Source of the DNA: Kribbella sp. VKM Ac-2569
GTDB taxonomy: Bacteria > Actinomycetota > Actinomycetes > Propionibacteriales > Kribbellaceae
Length of the DNA stretch: 64,000 bases
Assembly (NCBI RefSeq): GCF_004216905.1
Contig: NZ_SGXJ01000003.1
Coordinates: 558,001 to 622,000 of the forward strand
Direction: 5' to 3'
Position 1 is the stretch's first letter. Each line of letters begins with the position of its first letter. This document shows, piece by piece, positions 15,519 to 23,900 of the stretch. Position numbers and translations under genes: made by a program. The notes beneath the pieces are model-generated. The model did no database searches and was not told where the DNA came from. It saw only the letters and a list, made by a program, of their open reading frames with translations.

Positions 15519-16916
15519 ATGGCCTCGCACTTTGACGTTGTTGTCCTCGGCGCCGGTCCCGGTGGGTACGTCGCGGCGATCCGCGCCGCCCAGCTCGGGC
15601 TCAAGACCGCCATCATCGAGAAGAAGTACTGGGGCGGTGTCTGCCTGAACGTGGGCTGTATCCCGTCCAAGGCGCTGCTGCGGAACGCCGAGCTGTCGCA
15701 CATCTTCCGGACGGAGGCGAAGACCTTCGGCATCAGCGGCGAGGTGACCTTCGATTTCCCGACCGCGGTGCAGCGCAGCCGGAAGGTCGCGGACGGCCGG
15801 GTCAAGGGCGTCCACTTCCTGATGAAGAAGAACAACATCACCGAGTTCGACGGCTGGGGCTCGTTCACCGACGCCAACACCCTCGACGTGACGCTGAACG
15901 ACGGCTCGTCGGAGACCGTCACGTTCGGCTCCTGCATCGTGGCGACCGGCGCGACCACCAAGCTGCTGCCGGGCACGCAGCTGAGTGAGCGCGTGGTGAC
16001 CTACGAGGAGCAGATCCTCACCGAGGACCTGCCCGGGTCGATCGTGATCGCCGGCGCGGGTGCGATCGGTGTCGAGTTCGCGTACGTGCTGGCGAACTAC
16101 GGCGTGAAGGTGACGATCGTCGAGTTCCTGGACCGGATGGTGCCGCTGGAGGACCCGGAGGTCTCCAAGGAACTGGCGCGGGCCTACAAGAAGCTCGGCG
16201 TCGACGTCCTGACGTCCACCCGCGTCGACTCGATCGACGACTCCGGCGCCACGGTCAAGGTCACCGTGACCGGCAAGGACGGCGTACAGAAGACGATCGA
16301 GGCCGACAAGGTCATGCAGGCGATCGGCTTCCAGCCGCGCGTCGACGGCTACGGCCTGGACAAGATCGGCGTACAGCTCACCGAGCGCGGCGCGATCAAC
16401 GTCGACGGCTTCTGCCGGACCAACGTGCCGAACATCTTCGCGATCGGCGACGTGACCGCGAAGCTGATGCTCGCGCACGCGGCCGAGGCGATGGGCGTGA
16501 TCGCGGCCGAGACGATCGCGGGCCACGAGACGATGGAGCTCGACTACGCGATGATCCCGCGGGCGACGTTCTGCCAGCCGCAGATCGCCAGCTTCGGGTA
16601 CACCGAGGAAGAGGCCCGCAAGCTCGGCCACGACGTGAAGGTCGCCAAGTTCCCGTTCACCGCGAACGGCAAGGCGCACGGCCTCGGCGACCCGACCGGC
16701 TTCGTCAAGGTGATCAGCGACAGCAAGTACGGCGAACTTCTCGGCGCGCACCTGATCGGCCCCGAGGTCACCGAGCTCCTGCCCGAGCTGACCCTGGCCC
16801 AGAAGTGGGACCTGACCACCAAGGAACTGGCCCGCAACGTCCACGCCCACCCGACGCTGAGCGAAGCCCTCCAAGAAGCCTTCCACGGCCTCGAAGGCCA
16901 CATGATCAACTTCTAG
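15519..16916 (+). CDS. lpdA: Dihydrolipoyl dehydrogenase
   Basis: A 465-residue flavoprotein, the E3 component that reoxidises dihydrolipoamide in pyruvate/2-oxoglutarate dehydrogenase complexes. FAD motif [20 protein letters not shown], redox disulfide [15 protein letters not shown] motif [19 protein letters not shown], second FAD motif NIFAIGDVT and the C-terminal base HAHPTLSE are all intact, so it should be catalytically competent. The ORF is open far upstream, but ATG 15519 matches the family N-terminus and has a -10 box TAAAGT 7 nt away. It is monocistronic and ends at a 15-bp-stem hairpin shared with the convergent ridA. Confidence 0.95.
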   Translation: MASHFDVVVLGAGPGGYVAAIRAAQLGLKTAIIEKKYWGGVCLNVGCIPSKALLRNAELSHIFRTEAKTFGISGEVTFDFPTAVQRSRKVADGRVKGVHFLMKKNNITEFDGWGSFTDANTLDVTLNDGSSETVTFGSCIVATGATTKLLPGTQLSERVVTYEEQILTEDLPGSIVIAGAGAIGVEFAYVLANYGVKVTIVEFLDRMVPLEDPEVSKELARAYKKLGVDVLTSTRVDSIDDSGATVKVTVTGKDGVQKTIEADKVMQAIGFQPRVDGYGLDKIGVQLTERGAINVDGFCRTNVPNIFAIGDVTAKLMLAHAAEAMGVIAAETIAGHETMELDYAMIPRATFCQPQIASFGYTEEEARKLGHDVKVAKFPFTANGKAHGLGDPTGFVKVISDSKYGELLGAHLIGPEVTELLPELTLAQKWDLTTKELARNVHAHPTLSEALQEAFHGLEGHMINF

Positions 16917-16920
16917 CCGG

Positions 16921-16966
16921 ATTGGGGAGGATTTCGTGCCGTTCTGGGTATGAAATCCTCCCCAAT
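16921..16966. repeat. Hairpin repeat element A (15-bp perfect stem)
   Basis: ATTGGGGAGGATTTC (16921-16935) pairs perfectly with GAAATCCTCCCCAAT (16952-16966) around a 16-nt loop, GTGCCGTTCTGGGTAT. It fills the 54 bp between the convergent lpdA and ridA stops, so it may act as a bidirectional terminator. The same stem and nearly the same loop recur at 20979-21022, so this is a dispersed element and not just a terminator. Confidence 0.8.
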
Positions 16967-16970
16967 CGAC

Positions 16971-17372
16971 TCAGGCGACGGCGGTTGCCTCTAGTTCTAC
17001 TAGTTGGCTCGGGATCGCTAGGCGGGTGACGCCTAGCATCGTGGTGGTGGGCGTGACTCCGGCCGCTGCTAGACGGCCGGCCAGTACGCCGTAGTGGGGG
17101 AACAGCAGGTCGACGTCTGTCGTGTAGACGTTGAGTCGGACGAGGTTCGTGAGGGACATACCGGCCTCGGTGAGTACTGCCTCCAGGTTGTCCAGGCTCA
17201 GCGCCAGCTGTGCGGGCAGGTCCCCGTCGTACTGGGGTTTGCCGTCGGCGTCCATCGCGGTCTGCCCGGAGCAGTACAGCGTTCGAGTGTGTCCGGAGAC
17301 CAGTTCGCCTTGGTTGAAGCCCAGCTCCAGGGACCACGGCACCGGGTTGACTGCGGTTCGTTCAATCGTCAT
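16971..17372 (-). CDS. RidA family protein
   Basis: A 133-residue member of the YjgF/YER057c/UK114 family, which hydrolyses reactive enamine/imine intermediates such as 2-aminoacrylate. Recognisable elements are LYCSGQTAMDADGKPQYDGD, LDNLEAVLTEAGMSLTNLVR and the C-terminal PSQLVELEATAVA. The archetypal catalytic Arg is not clearly aligned, so the enamine-deaminase role is probable rather than certain. It is divergent from a WYL-type regulator 54 bp away, which may control it. GGAAGG lies upstream of ATG 17372. Confidence 0.88.
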   Translation of the reverse strand: MTIERTAVNPVPWSLELGFNQGELVSGHTRTLYCSGQTAMDADGKPQYDGDLPAQLALSLDNLEAVLTEAGMSLTNLVRLNVYTTDVDLLFPHYGVLAGRLAAAGVTPTTTMLGVTRLAIPSQLVELEATAVA

Positions 17373-17413
17373 GCCGGCGAGCCTTCCAAGAAATCACGAC
17401 ACCCTTCGTCAGG

Positions 17414-17419
17414 TATTGT
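17414..17419 (+). promoter_or_regulatory. -10 box of leaderless WYL regulator promoter (TATTGT)
   Basis: TATTGT ends 7 nt before the GTG at 17427, fixing that codon as the likely leaderless start. The region also holds the divergent ridA promoter. Confidence 0.45.
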
Positions 17420-17426
17420 TTTCGGG

Positions 17427-18428
17427 GTGCGCGCCGACCGATTGGTCTCGCTGGTGTTGCTGCTACGTCAACGCGGCCGGATGACCGCGGACGTGCTCGC
17501 CCGCGAGCTGGAGGTGTCGACCCGCACTGTGCTGCGGGACATCGAGGCGCTGTCCGCGGCGGGTGTTCCCGTGTACGCCGAACGCGGGCGGCACGGCGGG
17601 TTCGCGTTGCTACCGGGGTTCCGCACCGAGCTCACCGGGCTGAATCACGACGAGGCGCTGGCGTTGCTGACCGCCGGCCCGGGACGCGGTGAGCAGGTCT
17701 TCGGCCTCAGCTCCGCTCTTGCCTCGGCCATGCGCAAGGTGGTCGACGCACTTCCCGAGAGTCATCGGACCATCGCGAGCGAGGCAGCCCAGCGAATCCT
17801 CGTCGACCCCGAGACAGATCTACTCTCGCGCCGGCTGATCACCAAAGAGGTGCCCGACGCCACGATGCTCGAGGTCCGCCGCGCGGTGCTGGCAGGCCAC
17901 AAGCTGCGCATCCTGTACGCCGCCACCGACCAGGAACCGCAGTGGCGCACAGTGGACCCGATCGGCCTGGTCACCGTCCGCGACCGGGGCTACCTGCTGG
18001 CTCGAAGATCCGGCGAGGACCGCACGTACCGACTCTCGCGAATGCAGGCCGCCGAAGAACTCCCCGAACCGGCCGAGCGCCCGAGCCAGGTCGACCTGAA
18101 CCGCATCTGGCGCGACCGCTCCGCCCAGTTCCTCTCCGACGGCCACCTCACCGTGCTGGTCCGGGTAAACCCAGCACGCCGCGAAGACCTACTGAACGCG
18201 GCCGTCGCCGTCCGAGCCGAAGGCCCTGATTCCGATTCCGACGGCTGGCTCCGCCTCGAACTGACCTTCCAAGACTCGTGGCACGCCGAATGGGCCCTCT
18301 GGCAACTCGGCGCCAACGCGGAAGCCCTTACACCCCACTCCCTCCGCACTGCCCTCCACAACCGATCCACCACAATGGCCGCCCGCTACGAGTCACCGAT
18401 CGACATCCCGAATATCCCTTATGGATAA
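17427..18428 (+). CDS. HTH-WYL domain transcriptional regulator
   Basis: A 333-residue regulator with an N-terminal winged helix (RLVSLVLLLRQRGRMTADVL, then STRTVLRDIEALSAAGVPVYA) and the WYL sensor (LRILYAATDQEPQWRTVDPI, GYLLARRSGEDRTYRLSRM), followed by a WCX-type C-terminal region. WYL domains bind nucleic acid or small ligands and often act as repressor sensors. GTG 17427 is selected from the DeoR-type start and the TATTGT box 7 nt upstream. It is divergent from ridA, its probable target. The final codons lie in a 20-bp palindrome. Confidence 0.88.
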   Translation: MRADRLVSLVLLLRQRGRMTADVLARELEVSTRTVLRDIEALSAAGVPVYAERGRHGGFALLPGFRTELTGLNHDEALALLTAGPGRGEQVFGLSSALASAMRKVVDALPESHRTIASEAAQRILVDPETDLLSRRLITKEVPDATMLEVRRAVLAGHKLRILYAATDQEPQWRTVDPIGLVTVRDRGYLLARRSGEDRTYRLSRMQAAEELPEPAERPSQVDLNRIWRDRSAQFLSDGHLTVLVRVNPARREDLLNAAVAVRAEGPDSDSDGWLRLELTFQDSWHAEWALWQLGANAEALTPHSLRTALHNRSTTMAARYESPIDIPNIPYG

Positions 18429-18436
18429 GGGATTTT
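18414..18436 (+). terminator. Palindrome over WYL gene stop, followed by T-run
   Basis: ATCCCTTAT-GG-ATAAGGGAT (18414-18433) is a perfect inverted repeat that includes the TAA stop at 18426-18428 and is followed by TTTT. It resembles an intrinsic terminator of modest GC content and is unusually AT-rich for this genome. An operator for the downstream promoter is the alternative. Confidence 0.4.
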
Positions 18437-18450
18437 GACCTCGTCTCGAT

Positions 18451-18479
18451 TTGGATGAGACTGATTCGTGATCTAGAAT
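18451..18479 (+). promoter_or_regulatory. Strong promoter of the DUF222-HNH gene
   Basis: -35 TTGGAT (18451-18456), a 17-bp spacer and -10 TAGAAT (18474-18479), followed 7 nt later by ATG 18487. This is close to the sigma-70-type consensus and points to a leaderless mRNA. Confidence 0.6.
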
Positions 18480-18486
18480 AGAACAC

Positions 18487-20277
18487 ATGTTCGAAGAGGA
18501 TCTGGAGGAACTCGACACCGCGGACCTGTTGGCCGCGGCGTCGGAGTTCGGCCGGGTCCAGGACCGGGCTGGGGTGCGTGTGCTGGAGGCTGCGCTGGTC
18601 TTTGCCGATCGCAACGGGGAGGTGTACCGCGAGCCGCGTCCGGGCTACGAACAGATCCATGTGTACGGCGGTGACGGCTGTCCCGGCGTCGCGGAGTTCG
18701 CACCGATCGAGTTCGGCGCGGTGATGCGGATGTCGAGCGGTGCGGCTGCCGCGCTCATCGGCGAAGCGCTCGCGCTGCGGCACCGGCTGCCCAGAATCTG
18801 GGCCGCCGTACTGGCCGGAAACGCCGTCGCGTGGCGGGCCCGCAAGATCGCCCACGCCTGCCTGTCACTGTCGCTGGAGGCGGCCGCGATCGTCGACCGG
18901 CGCGTGGTCGGGATTGTCGACACCGTCACGCCCGGTGCGTTGAAGAAGATCGTCACTGCGGCGCTGTGGGAGGCCGACCCCGAGGCAGCCAAAGCCCAGG
19001 CAGAAGCAGCCGCACGGACCCGAGGCGTATTCGTCGCCCCGTCCGACGATCAGGGCACGAAACGGATCTGGGTCCGCGCCGCGGCCGGTGATGTGATCCG
19101 CTTCGACGCGACGATCAACGACCTCGCCCGCGCACTGAAGATCCTCGGTGACACCGACGACCTGGACCAGCGGCGCGCGAAGGCGATCGGCTGGATCTCC
19201 GACCCCGCAGCGGCCCATCAGCTCTTGGAGGTCGCCCGCTACCTCGCCCGGATCCAGCCTGCGGACACCGAGCCGACCGATACCCAATCCACCGAGACAC
19301 AGCGCACCAGCGTCCAGCCTGCCCGCACCCAGCCCACGCTCACCGAACCGACTGATGCCCAGTCCGCCGCTATCCAGCCGACCCACGCCGCCGCACCCTG
19401 CGGACCAGTGGAGCCCGGCGCGGACACTGTCCCGTCGGACACGTCCGAGGTCAGCCCGCCGGCGCCGGGCCGAGACGATCCCGCTGAGGAGACGGCCCCG
19501 GAGGACTGTGCCGACTCGGACGATTGGGGCGACTCGGAGTTCGGCAGCAGCCCGGAAGGCTGGGGTGAGGGCGAACGGGATGTGGCGGGTGGCGGGGCTG
19601 TGGCTGCTGCGGTGGACGTGGCGGATCCGAACAGCCGGCAGGGCGAGGACGCGTTCACGCGGCGGATGTTGGCGGGTGAACTGCCTGCGCGGCTGGCCGC
19701 GATCAAGCAAGAGGCTCACAGCAACGGCCTCGGCGCCGGGAGCGGGCGGCGGAACCGTCACACCCTGTACGTGCATCTGACCGGTCGGACGCTTGCTACC
19801 GGCAACGGCGTACTGCGGGTCGAAGAACTTGGACCGCTGCTGGCCAGCCAGTTGACCGAGCTTCTCGGCCATGACCAGATCATCGTGAAGCCTGTGATCG
19901 ATCTTCAGGACGACGTCAGCGTGCACGCCTACGAGATCCCCGACCGGATCCGCGAACAGGTGAGACTCCGGCACCCGGTGGACATGTTCCCGTACAGCGG
20001 CGCCGAGGCCACCACCCGGATGGATCAAGACCACATCACGCCCTACGACCGCGCCGGCCCACCGGGACAAACCAGCCCCGACAACCTCATACCGCTAGGC
20101 CGACTCCACCACCGCGCGAAGACCTTCGGCGGCTGGCGTAGCCGACGTCTGCCCACCGGAGCCGTCGACTGGATCAGCCCCCACGGGTTCCGGTTCGTCG
20201 TCGACCACACCGGCACCCACCCGGTCCCGCCCGCCTCCACCGCGACCGAATTCGACGTGGCGAGTCTTCTGGGGTGA
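18487..20277 (+). CDS. DUF222 / HNH endonuclease (13E12-type repeat family)
   Basis: A 596-residue protein. Residues about 10-270 form the alpha-helical DUF222 region. Residues about 258-300 hold a low-complexity linker of repeated Thr-Pro-Thr-Asp-X-Gln-like units, and an acidic stretch follows to about 390. The C-terminus carries an HNH nuclease motif from residue 514 (DQDHITPYDRAGPPGQ, SPDNLIPLGRLHHRAKTFGGW). The family is multicopy in actinobacteria and includes the REP13E12 repeats of Mycobacterium. Its biological role is not established. A near-consensus promoter gives a leaderless ATG start. A 69-bp fragment similar to its 3' end lies 0.8 kb downstream, evidence of local duplication or recombination. 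Confidence 0.88.
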   Translation: MFEEDLEELDTADLLAAASEFGRVQDRAGVRVLEAALVFADRNGEVYREPRPGYEQIHVYGGDGCPGVAEFAPIEFGAVMRMSSGAAAALIGEALALRHRLPRIWAAVLAGNAVAWRARKIAHACLSLSLEAAAIVDRRVVGIVDTVTPGALKKIVTAALWEADPEAAKAQAEAAARTRGVFVAPSDDQGTKRIWVRAAAGDVIRFDATINDLARALKILGDTDDLDQRRAKAIGWISDPAAAHQLLEVARYLARIQPADTEPTDTQSTETQRTSVQPARTQPTLTEPTDAQSAAIQPTHAAAPCGPVEPGADTVPSDTSEVSPPAPGRDDPAEETAPEDCADSDDWGDSEFGSSPEGWGEGERDVAGGGAVAAAVDVADPNSRQGEDAFTRRMLAGELPARLAAIKQEAHSNGLGAGSGRRNRHTLYVHLTGRTLATGNGVLRVEELGPLLASQLTELLGHDQIIVKPVIDLQDDVSVHAYEIPDRIREQVRLRHPVDMFPYSGAEATTRMDQDHITPYDRAGPPGQTSPDNLIPLGRLHHRAKTFGGWRSRRLPTGAVDWISPHGFRFVVDHTGTHPVPPASTATEFDVASLLG

Positions 20278-20362
20278 GGATGTGCCGGCCGACGGCGCTC
20301 CCTTGATTGAAGGAGCCGAGTCCAGCAGGCAGCGCCAGCCGGGTCAGTTCAATCGTCGCGGT

Positions 20363-20755
20363 TCAGCCACTCCCTTGGGGAAGCGATCGAGCTGCGCGAT
20401 GGCCCGCGTCAACCCGCGACTGCACCGGGCGGAGGCGGCTGGGGGCCACGTCTGGCGGTGCTGGGTCCCTGCCGGCCGGGGCTTTCAGCTCTCGCATGGA
20501 GGCGATCTGGAAGGACCATCGTTGTGCGAAGTGACTCGCGTTGGCGAGCCGACGTTCTATCGCGATCAGCTCGTCGAGGTGCTGGGGATCACCTGAGTCC
20601 ATGCTGTCGTTGGCCTGCCGTCGCCAACCTTCGGATGCGACAGCTTCGCGCTCCCACCGCTCCATGTAGTCCGAGCGCTCCTCCTCGCTCAATGTGAGGA
20701 ACTCGGACACCGGCCGAGTCGCGTCCTGGCCCCTGAGCAACCACCGGGAGTGCAT
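20363..20755 (-). CDS. Hypothetical protein in decayed interval
   Basis: A 130-residue hydrophilic frame beginning MHSRWLLRGQDATRPVSEFL, then TLSEEERSDYMERWEREAVA and DPQHLDELIAIERRLANASH. The charged, helix-like composition looks protein-like for the first 90 residues; the last 40 are Arg/Pro-rich and may be a frameshifted tail. No family is recognised. Codon bias is weaker than in neighbours. It lies in the 820-bp interval between the HNH gene and trmO that also holds a repeat element and an HNH fragment, so it may itself be a remnant. Confidence 0.35.
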   Translation of the reverse strand: MHSRWLLRGQDATRPVSEFLTLSEEERSDYMERWEREAVASEGWRRQANDSMDSGDPQHLDELIAIERRLANASHFAQRWSFQIASMRELKAPAGRDPAPPDVAPSRLRPVQSRVDAGHRAARSLPQGSG

Positions 20756-20978
20756 GACCCCGTTTCGCTCGGTCTGAGCCGCCTCTGCCTCATCCACAAA
20801 CGCGACAAGCGGTCCGCAGTGCGTTGAGTCGAGCCGCCGCCTTGCGAGTGCCCGGATCCGGGTACATGGCCTAGATCACCGTTTCGTTGCCAGGGTTCAC
20901 AGCTCATGCCGCAGGGGAGCGAGCGGACGAAGAACGCAGCTGATAATGCGCTGGGTGTACATCATCTGCGAGCCCGGG

Positions 20979-21022
20979 TTGGGGAGGGTTTTGTGCCGAT
21001 CTGGGTACAGGATCCTCCCCAA
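20979..21022. repeat. Hairpin repeat element B
   Basis: TTGGGGAGGGTTTTGT (20979-20994) pairs with ACAGGATCCTCCCCAA (21007-21022), with three G-U wobbles when read as RNA, around the loop GCCGATCTGGGT. Compared with element A the stem core TTGGGGAGG and the loop core GTGCCG-W-TCTGGGTA are both conserved, so the two are copies of one element. It abuts the broken HNH fragment that starts 11 bp later. Confidence 0.75.
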
Positions 21023-21032
21023 GTCCGGAGCA

Positions 21033-21101
21033 GCCGACTGGACCAGAGCCGATGGATTCCGGTTCGTCGACCACACCGGCACCCATGGACGGCAGTTTTA
21101 G
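21033..21101 (+). pseudogene. Fragment of DUF222-HNH gene 3' end
   Basis: The + frame reads ADWTRADGFRFVDHTGTH, then GRQF and a stop. It aligns with the C-terminal AVDWISPHGFRFVVDHTGTH of the gene at 18487-20277 (DNA 20161-20220). The DNA is nearly identical apart from a few substitutions and two 3-bp losses in GTC/TCG runs, both in frame. No body, promoter or start accompanies it. It is a duplicated tail left by recombination or by loss of a second copy. Confidence 0.7.
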
Positions 21102-21511
21102 CGTTCGTGGATGTCGCCCAGGACGGGCTTGACGTCGATGACTGGTGTGCCGTTGAGGGCTTCCAGGTTGTTCACGTGGATGCGGAGGTCATCGACGGCC
21201 AGGACGGTGACTCGGTGGAGGCCGAGGGGGTTGGGGCGGTCGGGGGAGCGGGTGCTGAAGACGCCTGTTGCCGGGCGGGACATGTCGCCTCGCGGGTGGA
21301 CCGCCTGTACGGCGCGGTCGGCCCGGTCGAACCAGGTGATCAGGATGAGTTCGTCGCCGGCCGTGATGTCGGCGAGGGCAGCGCGGACCGACTCGTCGAA
21401 GACCACCCACGCGTCGGGAGCGCCTTCGTCGCCCTGGCGGGGAGCGTCGGCACGGTCGCGCAGACTGGACTCGACCCGGGCGATCGGGTGCACGACGAAG
21501 GCGGCAGTCAT
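21098..21511 (-). CDS. tRNA (N6-threonylcarbamoyladenosine37-N6)-methyltransferase TrmO-like
   Basis: A 137-residue TsaA/UPF0066 protein. HPIARVESSL is the usual first strand; DRPNPLGLHRVTVL corresponds to the conserved DGRPNP-GL motif, and TPVIDVKPVL to the LDIKPY motif. The family uses SAM to N6-methylate t6A37 in ANN-decoding tRNAs. At 137 residues it is a minimal version without the C-terminal extension of the E. coli enzyme. ATG 21511 overlaps the stop of the phosphoesterase by 4 bp. The stop touches the HNH fragment. Confidence 0.82.
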   Translation of the reverse strand: MTAAFVVHPIARVESSLRDRADAPRQGDEGAPDAWVVFDESVRAALADITAGDELILITWFDRADRAVQAVHPRGDMSRPATGVFSTRSPDRPNPLGLHRVTVLAVDDLRIHVNNLEALNGTPVIDVKPVLGDIHER

Positions 21512-22263
21512 CGCGGAAACCGGTAGACGGTTTGGAGGGGTTCGCCGGGGACGTGGACGTGGAGGGCGAAGCCGGGTTCGGTGGTGGGGTCGACCAGTGA
21601 TCCGGTTGGGCTGGCGGGTTCGAAGGGGAGGGGGACCGATGAGCGAATGCCGGGGGCCACGCGGAGGGGGATGCCGGCGAAGGTTGCTGTGATGGCGTTG
21701 TGGACGTGGCCTGCGAACAGCGCGGTGACCGGTTTGTCCTGGAGCACGGCGGCGAAGGGTTCGCGGGTGCGGAGCATCCACTGGTCCATCGTTGGGTGAT
21801 GCAGGTTGAACGGTGGCTGGTGGAACGCGACGAACAACGGTCCGTCGAATGGTTCCCGCAGTACGCCGTCCAGCCAGGCCAGCGACTCCTCCGGCAGCAG
21901 CCCGTGGTTCTCGCCGGGGACCGTCGTGTCGAGCAGGACGAAACGTGCCTCCCCGACCTCGCGAACCTGGTGCACCGGATGCCCGTCACCCGGCGCGTCG
22001 ACGTACGACGAGAGCCCGGCGCGGAACGGCGTACTCACATCGTGGTTGCCCGGCAGAACGAGCACCGGCACAGGCAACTCGAGCTCCGCCGCTAGCTCGG
22101 CGTACTCGGATTCCAGCCCGTGATCGGCAAGATCGCCGGTGACCAGGACGACGTCGACCGGACGGCGGAACTCTCGCAGGTACGACGTGATTCGCCGGAG
22201 CCGCGATCGCGCCTCCTCCGAGCCGTCGAGATGCGGGTCACTGAGGTGCGCGATCACGTACAT
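21508..22263 (-). CDS. Metallophosphoesterase (CpdA-like)
   Basis: A 251-residue calcineurin-type phosphoesterase. The five metal-binding blocks are all visible: SDPHL (Asp9, His11), VTGDLADHG, LPGNHDVS, FVAFHQPP and FAGHVHN. This is the arrangement of class III cyclic-nucleotide phosphodiesterases such as CpdA, so hydrolysis of cAMP or another phosphodiester in the cytoplasm is plausible but unproven. It is translationally coupled to trmO by a 4-bp overlap and starts 10 bp after the PstS-like gene's stop, suggesting a three-gene transcription unit. Confidence 0.88.
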   Translation of the reverse strand: MYVIAHLSDPHLDGSEEARSRLRRITSYLREFRRPVDVVLVTGDLADHGLESEYAELAAELELPVPVLVLPGNHDVSTPFRAGLSSYVDAPGDGHPVHQVREVGEARFVLLDTTVPGENHGLLPEESLAWLDGVLREPFDGPLFVAFHQPPFNLHHPTMDQWMLRTREPFAAVLQDKPVTALFAGHVHNAITATFAGIPLRVAPGIRSSVPLPFEPASPTGSLVDPTTEPGFALHVHVPGEPLQTVYRFPR

Positions 22264-22273
22264 GGGCAGCAGG

Positions 22274-23791
22274 TTAGCCGCAGAACCCCGGTGGTAGCGC
22301 GCCGCAGGGGACCAGGCCGCCGCGCTCGAGGACCGGCCTGGCCTGGGTCGAGCGGACGTAGTCGAGGAATGCGGCGGTCAGCGACTTCGCGTCGGGTGCC
22401 TGGTACGTGTACGCGTGCTCGACCTCCCAGAACTTGTACGACCGGTCCGCCACCTTCGACGTGTCCGGTACGACGTTGTCGATGGTGACCGCGGCGAGCT
22501 CCGGGAACTTCCGTGCCGTGCCGAGTTCGGCGTACCCGATCGCGCCGTCGATCTCGTTCACCCGGGTCAGCAACTCGACCGTCGTACCGACCTCGCACCG
22601 GTGGTACTTCGCCACCGCCGCGTCGTCGTCGCGACGGCAGTCGTCCGAGGTGATCCCGAGTTCCTGATCGCCGCCGAGGACCTTCTCGCGGAACACGAGC
22701 CGCGAACCGGAGTCCGGCCCGACGCGGCTGACCATCCGGATCGGCAGGTCCTTGCCGCCGAGCTGGTTCCAGTTGGTGATCTTGCCGGTGTAGATCTTGC
22801 GCAGCTCGTCCGTGGTCAGGTTCGTGACGTCGGCCGCCCGGTTGACGACGACCGCGAACACCACCACCGCGACCGCCTCACCGTTGAGGTTGGGGGCGTC
22901 CTCGGCCGGCCCGTCGGACATCGCGATCACCTCGCTCGCCGCGGCCGCGTCCTTCGCGCCCAGGTCCTTCAGATCGCCCACGCCGCGCCGGCTGCCGTTC
23001 GCCGCAATCGTGATGTCCGCCTGCGAGCAGTCCTTCGCATACGCGCTGCGAAGCTCGGTCATCGTCGGCTCAACCGCGGTCGACCCGATCACCCGCAGCT
23101 GTCCCGACGCGCAGTTGTCCGGCGGCTGCAGTACGTCGACGAGGAAGAACGCGACCAGCGCGCCGACCAGCACGAGCGTCGTCGCGCCGAACATCAACGT
23201 ACGGCGACCTGGTCCGCGTGGCCGTGGCTCGTGGTAGACGCCACCGTTCGCCCCGCCGGCCAGGTAGCCCGAGTGCGTGACGTCCTTGCCCTTCCCCGAC
23301 AGCACGAGCAGGAACTTGAAGTGGTCGCCGCGGTTGATCGCCAGCTTCGGCACGGTGAGCGTGTCGGTGTCGACGTACTCGTCGGGGGTCATCTCGGCCT
23401 CGATCAGGCCGCCCAGCGTGTCCGGGTGCGACTCGACCACCTTCATCCGGACGACCTTGCGATCCGGGAACGAGAACTTCACCAGGCCCTGCATGTCGCG
23501 CGCCTCGATGTCGGTGCCGGCGTTGTCGAGCCGGAGCAGCACGATGCTGGGGTCCTGGACGACCTTGCCCTGGTGCACGACCTCGATGTCGACCATCTCC
23601 CGGGCGCGGTTCTGCCGGGGGTGCACCCCGATCTGGGCGTCCACCTGAACGCGGTAGACGAGCCGTTTGCGCCGCCAGAGGTAGCGGTCGAGCAGCCACA
23701 CGATCGACGTACCGATGAGCGATACGAGGGCGATGACCGTGCCGAGATCGATGCTGCCGAGCCCTGAGTAATCGAGCAACTCTGTCCTCAC
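22274..23791 (-). CDS. Membrane-anchored protein with PstS-like ligand-binding domain
   Basis: A 505-residue protein. An N-terminal helix (IDLGTVIALVSLIGTSIVWL) is followed by a roughly 150-residue soluble domain, an arginine-rich linker, a second helix (TLMFGATTLVLVGALVAFFL) and a periplasmic-binding domain starting LRVIGSTAVEPTM. The latter has phosphate-binding-protein traits: ITIAANGSRRGV, DLPIRMVSRVGPDSGSRLVF and GAIGYAELG. It is not a lipoprotein and no Pst permeases are nearby, so it is more likely a sensor or scaffold than an importer component. GTG 23791 is the first start; no strong Shine-Dalgarno sequence is seen. Confidence 0.75.
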   Translation of the reverse strand: MRTELLDYSGLGSIDLGTVIALVSLIGTSIVWLLDRYLWRRKRLVYRVQVDAQIGVHPRQNRAREMVDIEVVHQGKVVQDPSIVLLRLDNAGTDIEARDMQGLVKFSFPDRKVVRMKVVESHPDTLGGLIEAEMTPDEYVDTDTLTVPKLAINRGDHFKFLLVLSGKGKDVTHSGYLAGGANGGVYHEPRPRGPGRRTLMFGATTLVLVGALVAFFLVDVLQPPDNCASGQLRVIGSTAVEPTMTELRSAYAKDCSQADITIAANGSRRGVGDLKDLGAKDAAAASEVIAMSDGPAEDAPNLNGEAVAVVVFAVVVNRAADVTNLTTDELRKIYTGKITNWNQLGGKDLPIRMVSRVGPDSGSRLVFREKVLGGDQELGITSDDCRRDDDAAVAKYHRCEVGTTVELLTRVNEIDGAIGYAELGTARKFPELAAVTIDNVVPDTSKVADRSYKFWEVEHAYTYQAPDAKSLTAAFLDYVRSTQARPVLERGGLVPCGALPPGFCG

Positions 23792-23900
23792 TTCTACGGG
23801 TACCGGACGCTAGTCGCCGGTGGTGAACGCCTCCTTACGTTGCGATGACGCGCCGGGTGGAGACTTGGCCGGTTCGGGCTGCTCTGGGAGATTGGTCGGC

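Noticed and set aside
16917-16970. Treating the hairpin between lpdA and ridA as a plain terminator
   Set aside because: The stem would serve, but the conserved loop shared with 20979-21022 and the absence of T-runs indicate a repeat element; termination may be a secondary role.
20282-20596. Plus-strand 104-codon frame after the HNH gene
   Set aside because: No domain and poor codon bias; the opposite-strand frame at 20363-20755 is slightly more protein-like, and the whole interval may be decayed.
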